DNA of 64,000 nt from Fonsecaea monophora (GCF_001642475.1 NW_019174052.1:1-64000), one strand, 5' to 3'; shown: positions 1 through 11,284, counted from the stretch's first letter. Translations and numbers: made by a program. The notes: generated from the sequence alone by a model not told the origin.

Positions 1-587
1 GGGGGAGAGAGAAGGAACCCGAGCTAATCGACCCGAAACGCGCAAAATCAGCCTCTACTTCGCCGTTAGATTTCGAATTCTCAAATAACCGGCCTCTCAG
101 TCGTCCCATGCCATCAAAAACACCGTTGCCTCATTCATCTTCCGCTTGACCAGATCGACATGGGCTGGGGTTCTTGGTTTGAACACCACTGAAAACGGCT
201 TGGGCTTAATATAACTAGGAAGTGCGGCATCCCCTTTGGATTCGATGAAAATCCAACCATGCATAATGCTCTACGACATACAAGGTGTTTTTTTTTTTTT
301 GGAAACTTCCATTAGCACCAGGCCAAGGGAATTCAAGAATACCACAGATATTCAACCACTGTCTTCGCCTAAAGTGCTCGAGAGCTCTAGAGTGTGAGGC
401 CAACCACTAAGGGAGCTTTCCCAAGGGGGACGATGCAGTAATTCGGTAATAATATTCAAATGAACAACATCGTCCAAAGATGGAAATCGAAGAGGATCCA
501 TATCCACAATTAACGTCTGGGGGAGCCAATCAGCATAACGCATTCCACCAGTTATGTCTGAAGAGCAAGCCCATAGATAGTTGACGG
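1..587. other. no gene recognised; flank of the lipocalin-like gene
   Basis: This stretch lies downstream of the 3' end of the lipocalin-like gene. It has a T-homopolymer of about 14 around 287-300. Only short open frames with no recognisable protein are present. The left-hand neighbour of the catabolic block is outside the window. Confidence 0.5.
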
Positions 588-1139
588 TCACCACTCCCTT
601 GTTGCATCTGGTTCACTTCGCTCGTTGAATGGCAGACGCTTCCAGAGCACGAAAACTTGCCTGGATTCGCCTCGCACCTTGATGGGTTCAGCGAGCCCGA
701 GCACCAAATACCTATTCCCGTCACTCCTACCCTCAAACTGGAAGGTTCTCTCTTGAACATCCGTCACCATGTACGGCAGACTGGCGCAGCGCATGTGGTG
801 CTTGATGACGGGCTGTTCTCTGTCGACGTCGATGTAAAATTCCCCCGTGTAGGCAATGTACTTGCGTCCGACCTTGGCCCATTCCCTCTCCGCTGCCGCG
901 GCTCCCTCGGGACCAACAGTTCGATCAAACGGTTGTTCGCCCTCAAACGGTCTCTGGCCGGGAATGTGCAGCTGCGCCGACATGTACCCGTCTTCAGTGT
1001 ACAGAATGATGCCCTTGACGTGCGGAGTCATAGGGTATAGCTTGTTTGCCGGGTCTGCCTCAAGCGGGAGGCTGTACTCTATGAGTTCCCAGCTTCCTGC
1101 AAGTTGGGACCGCACTAGCTTTGCAGCCTTTGACGACAT
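588..1139 (-). CDS. lipocalin-like domain protein
   Basis: A single-exon protein of 183 residues. I start it at the methionine of MSSKAAKLVRSQLAGSWEL (1139) rather than 28 codons upstream, because the lipocalin-like fold begins directly there with the usual GSWEL opening. It continues with the family's typical strands: a GIILYTEDGYMSAQL segment, a YIAYTGEFYID segment and a C-terminal LVLWKR-like strand (VFVLWKRLPF). The family (Pfam lipocalin_5 type) is a small beta-barrel of poorly known role. In fungi it often lies inside metabolic gene clusters, where it may bind or process a small hydrophobic intermediate. No signal peptide is visible, so it is probably cytosolic. It is encoded on the same strand as the Zn2Cys6 regulator and about 750 bp from its 3' end. 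The family call is good; the substrate is unknown. Confidence 0.8.
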   Translation of the reverse strand: MSSKAAKLVRSQLAGSWELIEYSLPLEADPANKLYPMTPHVKGIILYTEDGYMSAQLHIPGQRPFEGEQPFDRTVGPEGAAAAEREWAKVGRKYIAYTGEFYIDVDREQPVIKHHMRCASLPYMVTDVQERTFQFEGRSDGNRYLVLGLAEPIKVRGESRQVFVLWKRLPFNERSEPDATREW

Positions 1140-1885
1140 TGTTAAGGATCGGTTATTTTCAGTAGCCCTAGGAGGCAAGGGGAAAACGAAGCAGTCAGGA
1201 AAACCTTTTGACAGCCTGGTCACAGCTCTTTGGCTGGACTGAAAGCTGGCTTGCTAAAATCAGGAACCGACGCCTATCAGTTCCACTGTGTTTATATTTC
1301 GTCAGGTGTAAGATGGTTAGGCAAGTCCGACACCGACTTTCGTGAACTCTTGCCATGTCGGGGGACCTCGCCCGGAGATGAGCCTGACTGGCACTTCCGA
1401 CGCCCTGCTCTCCGAGCTCCGACGACGATTTACCCGAAGACCACACGTACCAATGCCTGTTTCCTAATCTGGGGAAAGACATAAAAGAATGGCAGGCCGA
1501 TTTCCTCGCAGTCCATGACCTGCCTGATATTGCCGTATGGCCGTATTTTGTCCAGAGAGGAATTTCCCTTGGGCGGGACGCGTATGATTGTGAGACGGCT
1601 CTTAAAACAAGCATGCCCATAGTGGTTACTACCTTTGAAGATGACCAGATTCCCAATATGCGTAGCAGAGTGGGGATTCTCAGCTCAAGGAGAGCTATAC
1701 GCGGGCTAGTGGCAGTTCCAAGTCTTGAACCTCGGGTGCACTGCTGGAGCGCATTCTTTGCAAACCAATAACATACAATCTACAAAAGGTCAAGCCGCAT
1801 TTGCATGCATTCTGTATAGGACATTTAGTTGTTCAGCACATCACCCACCCCTTACCAGCGCACTCCCAGTAGCCTCATCCACAGG
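1140..1885. promoter_or_regulatory. promoter region of the lipocalin-like gene
   Basis: This is the gap between the lipocalin-like start and the 3' end of the regulator gene. On the minus strand a TATAAA lies at 1296-1291, about 155 bp upstream of the start codon. CGG-type half sites occur near 1372 (CCCGGAGATG) and 1407 (CTCCGAGCTCCGAC), compatible with Zn2Cys6 regulation. No gene is seen. Confidence 0.35.
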
Positions 1886-4829
1886 TCAGAACTCCAGCCT
1901 CTCCGATGCCAGTTCGTCTTCGAGGATGGGCAACTCGAAATTATGCAGCTCACCGGAGAGAAACTCGTCACCCAAGGGGCCAAAATCCCCTCCCTGCTGT
2001 GAGGCCATGTCCTGCTCCACTACGGCTCGAGCAATACTGGCGAGCTCTCCAATCCTGGTCAAGGCTAATCGACCTTGTGTGATGAACTCGAGACGGCCAA
2101 AAGTTCCTGTCACGATCTCCATGATGGCGATGTCGCTGGCCGCGGTCGGAGCCGCTGGGTTGGACACGACATTGATGAAAAGAGTCAAAACTCCCATGAT
2201 CGGAAAGTACAATATCAACCTGCAGAACACCCCCATGTGTCAATACACAAGACATTTGGAAAACTGTTACGGACCAGAACTTACCACGTGGGTGTCTGCG
2301 GCTCGATCTTGAGCTGCTGAATGAGAAGACACAGTGACCGAGCTGCGGCAACTCCGTCTTCTGCTATTTGTTTCAATTTCATGTCGTGTTCTGGACTAAT
2401 GTCGGCAACCATTTTCTCGAGAATGACGAACCCCGACACTCGACATGCCCGGTGCAGGGAGAACAGTGAGGTGTAGTACCAACTGCGCAAAACGACGTGT
2501 TGTGCCAACTCCAATCCTGTCGACATGCCAGAAACATTGGGGAGTTGGTCAATATCCAGAGGATTCGCACATACTTCCGTGGCAGCCCACCATCTCTTGA
2601 GATCGTCGTATAAGGCGACGATGTTGCTGACTATCTCTTTCGGGTCTCGCGTCAGGGAAGTCGCCGAAAAGAGCTGCTGGCTTATGCTGGCACAGTGTCT
2701 GGCATATCTAGCAATGTTAAGAAACAGATCACCCTTCTCCTCAACGGCGTTCATGCCGCTGCAAGATTTCTCAAGCACTTGTCGCGGGAAAGGACAAGTG
2801 ACGTCGTCGTCATCGATCACCTAGCGGAGAATGGTCGATCGTCAGACTTTTGCGATGGCTTTGCTTGTGTAGATGTTACAAGAGAGGGTGGTAGAATACA
2901 TACTGAAGGTCGCCCAGAGTGGTAGGCGCAGATCTTCTCAAGAGAGTACAGAGACCAATAGACTCGGTTTCTCTCCTGGGCTTCACTGGCCGTCAAGTTC
3001 CAAACCTTGAGAGGCGTTCTGTGCATTCCTAGTCCCTGAGCCAGGCGGATGGCAATCGCAGAATAGATATATTCAGTCTCCCTGCCTGCGATGCCTTGAG
3101 CGAAGATCGACTGTGGCCAAAACACACGTGGTTAGGGCAAGGAAACACGAATCCTGCGTGTTAAGGGCTCATCAAGAAGGATACTGACCATGAGTGCAAA
3201 TGCCTAATATATCCCACGCGAGAATTAGTGAGATAATTATCAAATCGGGCTCTATACTGAACACTTCTAACCTGAACGGTGTGTAGAGTCGTGCGCTGCT
3301 GCAGCATCTCCTGCTGAACTGATAGCGCGTTTTTCATGTATCTGGCTGCTGAGTCCTCGGCCTGTTTGAATAGAGACGGCGAATTCGAGCGGAGATGCGA
3401 TCGTACTGCAATTGCCAGAACCATATTATAGACCGCGTACCATTGAGGACCAGCGCGAGAAGGATCTTTCCAGAAACTTTCGCAGTCTTTCATGAACTCG
3501 CCCCTGTCAAGAACTGGCCAGAGGCTACAAGTCTTGGTTAGAACTCGGCTTCAGAGCTGGAGGGACAGCCACAAAACAGGGTATTCCTATGCAGGCCGCC
3601 CTTTCCAGGACGGGGGAAAAAGGCAGTAGGGATGCCAAAGGGGACGGTACCATTGACCTTGATCGAAATACACTGGTTTAGGTCAGTAGCTGGTTTGTCA
3701 AGGGAGAGTGTGCGTCTCCTGTTCGCTCCGCTCAGCGCACTGGGGGACTCTACCCTGGACATATCTCCTCGCCATATCCTCGGATGGAAGTGGCGTCCGC
3801 GACAATTTCACCTCCAGAGCAATCTCGCCATGAAACTCTGGGTCCGGAAGCTTCAACAAGGACATGATTGAAGCCATCAGGTTTCGCAACGAGTCCAGGC
3901 TCTTGGAGTTGTTGACTGACTGGGAGATCCACTGCAGTCCCTGATCGGTGAACAGTGCCATGGCACAGGACGATCCTATTACGATCTTTCTTTGAGTGAC
4001 TCTGGACAAAGACGGTGCTGTCGTCCATTGACTTACCAATGAACTCTTGGCCATTCTGCGTCCCGCGTACCATATTTGGTCAGTCAAGAAGGACGACAAC
4101 AAAGAGATCTGCTCACTTGGCCCGTAACTAAGATAGAGCGCTGATCCTCCAGCGCTGAACTGGCTTCCTCCGCCCCCCAGAGGACCGATTCCACCGTCTT
4201 CCCTTGGTGGCTGCATGAGCATGATGTATGCGTCTCGGGAAGCTCTGGATACACAGAGGCGTTCGGGACGCTGAACGACGGCGTGCAGAGAGAAGGCCAC
4301 CCAGGCCCCGCTGAGCCGTGGTATGTGAGATTCTCATGGGCGGTTGAATCGACCGCCATCCTTGGTTCAATCGAGCGCGTCTCGGTTTGCGGTGTCTCAC
4401 TGCCATTCTTTTGGACACGCGCCAGCAGACTTTCGAGGTGGCGGATACGATTCTCAAACGCTGACGGCCCAATCGCAGTTCGAGATTAGTCCTTCGTTTT
4501 GAGACCTGAGGTGCGGCTCGACTGAGGAGATTCGTGACCAAGAGACTCACTTTCAGAATCTCGAGGTTTCGATATTCTTTTTACCCTGGGTGGGTAGGAG
4601 CAGCAGATGCCATGATCCTAGTCAACGTCAACACTCCTTTTAGTCGCGAATAAGCCTGGCTGCAATCGATCTTTTACCTTGCAATACGAACAGGTTGGTC
4701 TTTTATTGTCGCCTGCGAGACAGGTTACCAAATCTATTCAGTCTCTTGCGGGGGTCGATATAGTCCAAACGCACATCTGACCTTCTTCATACGACAGTTG
4801 CCGCAGGCCATGGGTATTCGTCCGCTCAT
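1886..4829 (-). CDS. Zn2Cys6 fungal-specific transcription factor
   Basis: Twelve exons give a 702-residue protein with phase kept throughout: 4829-4775, 4712-4678, 4617-4551, 4460-4117, 4055-4037, 3975-3754, 3672-3651, 3524-3272, 3203-3189, 3110-2904, 2820-2285 and 2219-1886. The zinc cluster is spread over exons 1-3 and is complete: C9-x2-C12-x6-C19-x6-C26-x2-C29-x6-C36, with the basic RMKKVRC stretch. A heptad-like linker follows (NRIRHLESLLARV). Then comes the fungal_trans middle homology region, including RLAQGLGMHR, RVYWSLYSLEK and the SGRPS/IDDDD motif. The C-terminus has the familiar FPIMGVLTLFINVVSNP segment. The protein is nuclear and binds CGG-type DNA. It sits in the middle of a catabolic-looking block, so it is the obvious pathway regulator. 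Exons of 15, 19 and 22 nt are unusually small. Splice sites were chosen by frame and motif, and the minor ones could shift. Confidence 0.85.
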
Positions 4830-5722
4830 TTGTATCCTGAAAATGGACTATGTTTGACATGGAGTCCAGAAAGAAAGTTACCTCCAATTGAGTATGGGGA
4901 TGATTTAAGTCGACAGGCCCGACTTGCTGCGAGGTATCCCCCGCCTTCCACGAACTCTGGGCCTCGTGGCTGAGCGTATTGAGCCGCAGCTAGCCGAGAT
5001 ATCCCTGCTCTTAGCCATTGTAATTAGCCATGGCAATTAGCCACGGTAAGAAGGCATCGCGGCTTGCGCAGCCTTTGAGAGGCTACAATATTTGTCGGCC
5101 GATATCACGTGAATGTGCCAAGTCCGCAAAAGTAGTTTCGGACTTTTGGAATCTCCGGAGGCAGAATGCGGGCATTTCGGGGGAGGCGGACCTCCCCAGA
5201 TTCTCCGGATTGCTGTCTGTTGCTCCGTCTCTCCTTTCTGTACTTGTATATAGTACATCAATAGTGCTGTAGGGCGGGTTTCTTTCCGGCTGTATCTCCA
5301 ATTTGTGCCTCGTACTCGCGGCTTTGCCACAGCCTAGCTGCAACCACGAGGCCTTACCAGCCCATCTACGGAGTTCGTGCTGGTCTAGCCTCTTCTGGGT
5401 TGCTAGTCGCAGGCATTTGTCTCTGCCAATCAGCTGTCTGGGGACAGCACTGTACCTAAGTGCTCAAAATAACCAGGGGAGTCAAATCCTGCCTATTTTA
5501 ACCGCATTCATGGCAAGTAGGCCCCTCCCCTTGGCACAGATGTTCTGGAGTTGATTATGGACAGACCCTAAATTTCTTTTGCCCGCGCTTTTGCAGATAC
5601 TAGACATGACGCGTGCAATGCAACAGGATATCTGAAGATGAAACCGTGGACACCGCTCCCAACCCTTCTACTTGTTGGTCCCTATAGCTCTCGCCCATGG
5701 AGCGGTATCCTGATGATGTATA
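4830..5722. promoter_or_regulatory. regulator promoter with CGG/CCG repeats
   Basis: This region lies upstream of the Zn2Cys6 gene. It has a perfect inverted repeat AGTCCG (5121-5126) / CGGACT (5139-5144) with a 12-nt spacer. Next to it is AATCTCCGGAG at 5150-5160, containing the palindrome CTCCGGAG, and then TTCTCCGGA at 5201-5209. Such CCG/CGG arrangements are typical Zn2Cys6 targets and could allow autoregulation. The remainder shows no gene. Confidence 0.4.
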
Positions 5723-6272
5723 TTAGCATGGCAGCTTTTGCCTCCGGTTGATAATCAAATTGACGCTTATACTCCAGTTCTTGTACAGCACAGCCTTTGG
5801 TTCGGGCGCGGAGACATCATCAAACACAATCTGCACCGCAAATTCTCCTGAGACTTCTTGTTTGTTCTTGAACACGGCTGTAATTCGGCCCTGTACCAAG
5901 ACGTCGCTGTAGTCTCGTCGGGCCGTAAAGATTTGTAACACCTCATGTTTGCGCCAGTCCATGGGTTTCCATCCAGGCGCTCGAGCTTGCACAATCGCTG
6001 CAGTCAGGACCATCTAGTCAGTCGCAATCTTAGAAAAAACACAAAATGAACAAAACAAGCTCGTGTTACAAGGAGCTGGTACCTTCTCTGCCACGTAAAG
6101 GACCGCCCAACCCATACTGAACACCGTCCTCGGCAAAATGAGCAGCAAATTTGCGACTCGCTTCGTCCCCTTGAGTGTCTGCAAGGGCGTAGAAGTCGTC
6201 CAGCCAATTCTTCAGCCATTGTGGCACTTCTCCAACATCTGGCCATTTCGCGGATGCGGTAGCGGTAGCCAT
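5723..6272 (-). CDS. NTF2-like / SnoaL-like protein
   Basis: Two exons, 6272-6083 and 5997-5723, joined by a GT-AG intron that ends CTGCAG, give 154 residues. The N-terminal helix pair (WLKNWLDDFYALADTQ) and the following KFAAHFAEDGVQYGLGGPLRGRE segment are the classic start of the SnoaL/NTF2 cone fold. The second half supplies the sheet, including SGEFAVQIVFDD. The family includes polyketide cyclases, dehydratases and isomerases as well as pure binding proteins, so no reaction can be stated. No signal peptide is present. It is divergent from the FAD monooxygenase with about 600 bp between starts, so the two may be co-regulated. Confidence 0.75.
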
Positions 6273-6874
6273 GTGGTTCCTTCAAGTCAAGAGTCACTAT
6301 CAAATATCCTTCTTAGGCCACAGACCCAGAAAGATCTCAAACTGAGCTGTTTTGGCACCATCGCTACCATATAATACATCGGCCTTGAAATGGAGAATGA
6401 CGCCATTACTCCTTTCTCTTCAATCCATGTTTTGCAAATATCGTCGAGAAATGGGACCATTCGGTGCTTCTTTCTCCGAGACACAACCATGATATGGATT
6501 GCGGTCCCGAATTATGAGCCAGCCTCGGAGTGTGTCTTCACCATTGCAATTTTTATTTCCGCCCGATCACTTGCTTGGCCTAAGACGAATGTACAATGCA
6601 TAGTCGAATTTTCGGGCCGCTCGTATGCGGAGGCCCTGGTCACAGTCCCCGAAGGCCCGAGTCCCATTCCTTGCCAGGATCGTGATTGTATTACTGAACC
6701 CCGGTCGACTTTGTTGTGGGCTTGTTTGCCTGTTTTCTGACTTCTTATCGGCAAATTCTGTCTTGTCCCCATGTCCCCATAAAGAAAGACCACAAGTCGT
6801 AGCGATCCATGTAAATCCTTCTCTGCGAGTCGGTTGAGACACTTTGGATAGTTCTATACATCAGCATCGCCATC
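6273..6874. promoter_or_regulatory. divergent promoter, NTF2-like / FAD monooxygenase
   Basis: A 602-bp intergenic region between two divergently read genes of the same block. It contains scattered CGGAG/CTCCG half sites (for example near 6472, 6525 and 6629) but not the full CTCCGGAG palindrome. No clear TATA box was recognised and no separate gene is supported. Confidence 0.35.
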
Positions 6875-8926
6875 ATGACGCCAAAGCAACCCAACGGAGA
6901 TTCGACAGAGGTCTTTCATTTTAGTGAAGCTGATGGCGAGCTCGAACACATTCTCCCAGACGACTGTGTTTTCATTGCCGGTGGAGGCCCTGTGGGCTTG
7001 ACCTTGGCTGCAGCATTGTCCTACTACGGCATCAAGTCAGTTGTTCTCGAAAGGAATGACACGACAACAAGGTAACTAGATAGCACCTAAACTTCAAGAA
7101 AGATGCTAAGTTTTTACACAGATGGCCCAAGATGGATCTGACGAATCCTCGATCTATGGAGTTTTTCCGAAAGCTCGGCCTGGCAGATTCGCTGCGTGAA
7201 AAGGGTAAAAATTACTCGATCATGCCGACAATTAAACAAAGAACTAATCCTGCTGTCGTCGGCAGGTGTGCCTTCAAATATACCCTATCGCAGTACATTT
7301 ACTACCGGTATCAATGGCAAAATGGTAACAGAGTGGAACTTTGGCACGGTCGACGAATGGCGACAGAGAATCCAGGAGCAAAATGATGGAGAACAGCCAC
7401 TGGAGCCATGGCTGCGGCTCTCTCAAATTATATTCGAGGCTTGGTTGAGGGAGATCAATGACAAAGATCCCTTGATTGACCTCCGCTTCGGGTGGAAGGT
7501 GGAGGGTGCGCAAGAAACTGACGAGGGAATCATTGCGACTGCGACTGACAAGAACGGAAGGCTTCATACATTCAAAGCCAAATATGGCGTTGGATGTGAC
7601 GGTGGATCCAGCAGAGTTCGTCGTGGCCTTGGAATTCCACTCGTAGGGGGACCGGCGTGAGTAACAAGAGACACATGAGTGCAAGGATAGGGCATACAGA
7701 ACTGATCACCAGATAGGCCAGGATACTCCATCCTCGTCCACTTCACGTCGAATGACACCAAGAACCTACACAGCCACGGCACATTCTGGCACAACTATGT
7801 CATTTCCAAGCACGGATTTATTGGGGCTTTTATTTCCCAAGACGAGAACGACACTTGGACCACCCATTCCCACTATCCCATCACCATGAATACAGACCAT
7901 ATCACTCCCGAGGAAGCTGTTTCCCGGATTTCAAGCGGTGATGGAGAGCCTGTATCGATCGATATCGACAAAGTCTTGGTTCGTTCCACCTACCGGCCCA
8001 ACCTTGTCGTGGCGACGCAATACATGGGACTCAAACGGCGACTCTTCATTGCTGGGGACGCAGCACATCAGAACGTCCCCACCGGAGGCTATGGAATGAA
8101 CATGGGACTAGGAGATGCCTTTACGCTCGCGACGAAGCTGGAAGGCGTGATCCATGGCTATGGAGGCGTCCATCTCCTCGATTCATATCAGCAGGAAAGG
8201 CGTCCCGTCGCTCTGATGAGTGTCGAACGAGCGGGCTACCATCTCCTCGTGCACCAGAGGATGAACGAGATGCTGGCCAAGAACGGTCCCGAACACCTCG
8301 ACGCCGACTCGAAGGAGGGCGAGGAGCTGAGAAGAAAGATACATGAACACTATCAGACCCACGATGGCGAGAACCGAGACGTGGGGGTCGAGTTTGGATA
8401 TCTCTACCACTCCAAGGTGATAATTCCAGAGGATCCCGCCACCGAGCCTGAATTCAACCCTAGGAAGTACACCCCTTCAACCTGGCCGGGATCGCGTGCT
8501 CCACACGTCTTCCTGCGAGATGGGACAGCCATATTTGACCTCTATGGCACGCACTATACTCTTGTCCATTTCGCCGAAGGAGGCAACCATGGCGCAGATT
8601 TCCTTCTTAGCAGCGCAGCGGAGCACCGGTTCCCTCTCAAGCATGTCGAACTGCGAGGAGAAGACCACGCGCGGAAGATCTGGCAGAAAGACCTGGTCCT
8701 CGTCCGTCCAGACGGGCATGTTGCATGGAGGGGAGATTCTATCGGCAGCAAGGCTGATGCTGACCATATCGTCCAAGTTGCAGTCGGCCTTCGTAGCGTG
8801 GTGAACGGTCCGCCCTTGGACACGGATCTTGAAGAGGAGAAGCAACGCAAACCCTTCTCTGGGACGAACGAGCTCTTTGTGCAATATCCGGATTACAAGC
8901 TAGCTAAGAAGGGACAGTTTCAATGA
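6875..8926 (+). CDS. FAD-dependent aromatic hydroxylase (phenol 2-monooxygenase type)
   Basis: Four exons, 6875-7071, 7122-7204, 7266-7656 and 7717-8926, give 626 residues. It is a class A flavoprotein monooxygenase, a family that uses NAD(P)H and O2 to add a hydroxyl to an aromatic ring. All three FAD fingerprints are present: the Rossmann AGGGPVG at residues 35-41, the VGCDG (DG) motif near 202-206, and FIAGDAAHQNVPTGGYGMNMG (GD motif) from about 334. The C-terminal part, from about residue 480, has the thioredoxin-like domain of the PheA/TfdB/MhpA branch, with APHVFLRDGTAIFDLYG and LVRPDGHVAWRG. That domain sets it apart from short salicylate hydroxylases. Within the cluster it would make the catechol-like substrate for ring opening. 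The exact phenol is not predictable. Confidence 0.9.
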
Positions 8927-9203
8927 CAGATGGTTGATTTCTCCTCTGAGCGATCAAATGCCTTTACACATTCGATTTTCAATCTTGTGCTCAGAAAGAA
9001 TGTCTCACCTTTTATGAGTGTCTCAAGGGAGCGACCTTGATAGAAGCTTCGTATAATAACGACCGTCACCCCAAATACTGGTTGGTATTTCGGGATTGGG
9101 AATGCAGTTATCATTTTTTCGGGATCAGCCAGCTGCTGAGACGCATGTAGTTCGGTTGGCTAAGTCTAGCATGGTCTCCCGTAATAGTGGATATATCTAT
9201 CTT
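8927..9203. other. convergent 3' intergenic region
   Basis: A 277-bp gap between the stop codons of the FAD monooxygenase (+) and the FAH-family gene (-). It presumably holds both polyadenylation regions. Nothing else is seen. Confidence 0.4.
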
Positions 9204-10234
9204 CTATTTGATAAACACCATTTTGTTCTTTATGCGGCCAATCTCAGAAATCTCCACCTCGACGACATCGCCGTCCTGAAGAGGAGCCGGAGGGTTTTGG
9301 ACAATACCTACTCCACTTGGGGTTCCCGTCATGATGACAGTGCCCTTCCGAAGGGTCATGCCACGAGACAGGTGTCTGATGAGGGTAGGGACATCGAAAA
9401 TCAAGTCATTCGTGTTCCCATTTTGCCTCAGCTCGCCATTGACCCAGGTCTTGAGGGTCAAATCTCCAGGCTCTTTGATGACACGCCGGGAGACGAGCAC
9501 GGGGCCCAAGGGCGCGAACTTGTCAAAGGACTTTGCGTAGCCGTGCTGGCCACCACTTTGGTTCTGTTGCTGCCAAAAGCGCGAGGACACGTCGTTTCCA
9601 CTTGTATAACCCAGGACATAGTCCAACGGGTCATCGTCAGGGGAAAGATTTTTGACATCTTCCCCAAGCACGACACACAGCTCTCCCTCGTAGTCGAGCA
9701 AGGTGGCATCTTTGGGGATGGGAATGTCCTCGAAGGGCCCCGCGAGCGAGTCTTGACGTGCCATGTTAGAGCTAGGAGAACTGCCAACACGGGTCATGGC
9801 GTACCAGGATATTTCACAAACACGACAGGATGTGGAGGAATAGGCACCTGGGTAAAGCCATGTTGTCAGTCTCTAATCAGAACCCAAAAGTAGTGCATGC
9901 TCAGGGGGGATTCGTTAACATACATTTCCTTCATTCGCATGTTCCCGGTAGTTGAGCCCAATGCCATTAATCAGAGGCACGGAAGGTAGAGGAGACAGAA
10001 CCTGCCAAAAACATCAACTCGATTTCCAAGGTACCGGAAGTCTGGACAAGTCACCTGGGAAATCATCGCAGTTTTTTCCGTCAGGTGGAAGTTCTCGTCC
10101 CAAGGATCGATGCCAGTATACAGTGGCACAACCTTCCCAACCAATTCCGAATCCCACGGAATATTGGAAGCTTCGCCCTGCTGAATACGACCCTGGGGGT
10201 CTCTGAAGCGCACAAGTCGATCAAATCGGGTCAT
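9204..10234 (-). CDS. fumarylacetoacetate hydrolase family protein
   Basis: Four exons, 10234-10055, 10001-9924, 9847-9805 and 9751-9204, give 282 residues, the usual size of the short FAH family. Members are metal-dependent hydrolases, decarboxylases or isomerases acting on beta-diketo or 2-hydroxy-dienoate acids, including meta-cleavage products. Visible hallmarks are GIGLNYREHA, the LDYEGELCVVLG motif with metal ligands E122 and E124, GYTSGNDVSSR with D154, and the C-terminal MTGTPSGVG loop. The exon 3/4 junction uses the AAG acceptor at 9752, which restores the normal DSLAGP motif; the nearer TAG acceptors break the frame. Divergent from the small VOC dioxygenase, it would act just after ring opening. 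Strict fumarylacetoacetase is unlikely because that enzyme is longer. Confidence 0.88.
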
Positions 10235-10705
10235 ATTACGAGCGGAAAGAGTGCGGCTTTGGGTATACTGGTCAAGGTGCCGTGTATCGAGTGATTACAG
10301 CTGCAAAGCAGTTCAAGAACCAGAACATCTTGTACCGCTCTGCTGTTCCTACCAAGAATGATTTCCCGGGAATTTTGTCATCCGAAAGGCTCAGAGAACC
10401 GGAGCTGTCATGCTCAGCAACTTTGTGCATATCATCCGGAGCTGTGTATATCCAACTTTCTATCATTTTTTTCGCACCTCTTTTCCCGAAGCTGTAGCGA
10501 TTGTCCGGGATTTCGCTACACCGAATCTCCGGAGAGGGCTCAACCCCCGGGATACCAACGACGGCAGTAGATGATCTGGATGGAGTTCGAAGAACTATAT
10601 GTATTTACGTTCAAGCGTCCAGAGCAAGGCCGACCATTCCACTTTGTGTCTCCTATTGTTATTTGTCCAGCGACAGACAGCCAGCCAGGGCCAAACTCCT
10701 TCATC
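10235..10705. promoter_or_regulatory. divergent promoter, FAH family / VOC dioxygenase
   Basis: A 471-bp region with two perfect copies of CCGGAGCTGT (10399-10408 and 10436-10445) and the sequence AATCTCCGGAG (10524-10534). The latter is identical to the copy upstream of the Zn2Cys6 gene. A TATA-like sequence (TATATGTATT) near 10596-10605 is about 105 bp ahead of the VOC start. This is the best candidate target of the local regulator. Confidence 0.45.
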
Positions 10706-11284
10706 ATGGTTATCGATCCCAACACCGCCGGAAAGACGGTCACGCCGCCGAATTTCATGGCCCACGTCGTCTTTCAGACAAACAGTCTCAAGCCGATGGC
10801 GGAATTTTACAAGAAATTCTTGAACGCCCACGCAAGCTATGAGAATGACTTTGCGTGCTTCCTCACCTATGACGAGGAGCATCATCGCGTCGCCATCGTC
10901 CAGATTCCATCCTTGGGCCCAAGAGACCCAAAGGCCGCAGGTCTGCAGCATATGGCTTTTACGTACAACTCCCTCGAGGACTTCGCCAACGCCTATCTCC
11001 AGCGCAAGGCCAACGGAATTGAACCCGTCTGGTGCGTCAACCACGGGCCTACAACTAGCATGTACTATGACGATCCGGACGGGAACCGCACCGAGATTCA
11101 GGTTGACAATTTTGACACCGTCCAAGGGGCCAGTGAGTTCATGGCTTCGAAGCAATTCAACGAGAACCCCATCGGAACAGATTTCGATCCCAACGAACTG
11201 ATCAGGCGACTGAATTCTGGGGAGGACCACGCGTCAATCAAGAAGCGTGTGGAAATTGGTCCTCGCGCGCTTCCGGTGCACTAA
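10706..11284 (+). CDS. single-domain VOC protein, extradiol-dioxygenase-like
   Basis: An intronless 192-residue protein started at MVIDPNTAGK (10706); the open frame runs further upstream, but the fold begins here and the promoter elements would otherwise be inside the gene. The glyoxalase/bleomycin-resistance/dioxygenase fold is clear: FMAHVVFQT, RVAIVQIPSLG, GLQHMAFTYNS and YYDDPDGNRTEIQVD. The His in AHVV, the His in LQHMAF and the Glu in TEIQ match the 2-His-1-carboxylate metal site of type I extradiol dioxygenases in order and spacing. Fungal relatives are commonly labelled as related to biphenyl-2,3-diol 1,2-dioxygenase, but this protein lacks the second repeat of the classical bacterial enzyme. 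It may open a catechol ring, though an isomerase or lyase role is possible. Confidence 0.82.
   Translation: MVIDPNTAGKTVTPPNFMAHVVFQTNSLKPMAEFYKKFLNAHASYENDFACFLTYDEEHHRVAIVQIPSLGPRDPKAAGLQHMAFTYNSLEDFANAYLQRKANGIEPVWCVNHGPTTSMYYDDPDGNRTEIQVDNFDTVQGASEFMASKQFNENPIGTDFDPNELIRRLNSGEDHASIKKRVEIGPRALPVH

Noticed and set aside
4211..4254. A GTGTAT...GCAG intron in exon 4 of the Zn2Cys6 gene
   Set aside because: Splicing it breaks the phase of the next exons; the unspliced frame reads through to SILVTGQ and joins NGQEFIGSS correctly.
9753..9804. Nearest TAG and CAG acceptors for the third FAH intron
   Set aside because: They give the wrong frame; only the AAG acceptor at 9752 restores the DSLAGPFEDIP sequence expected of the family.
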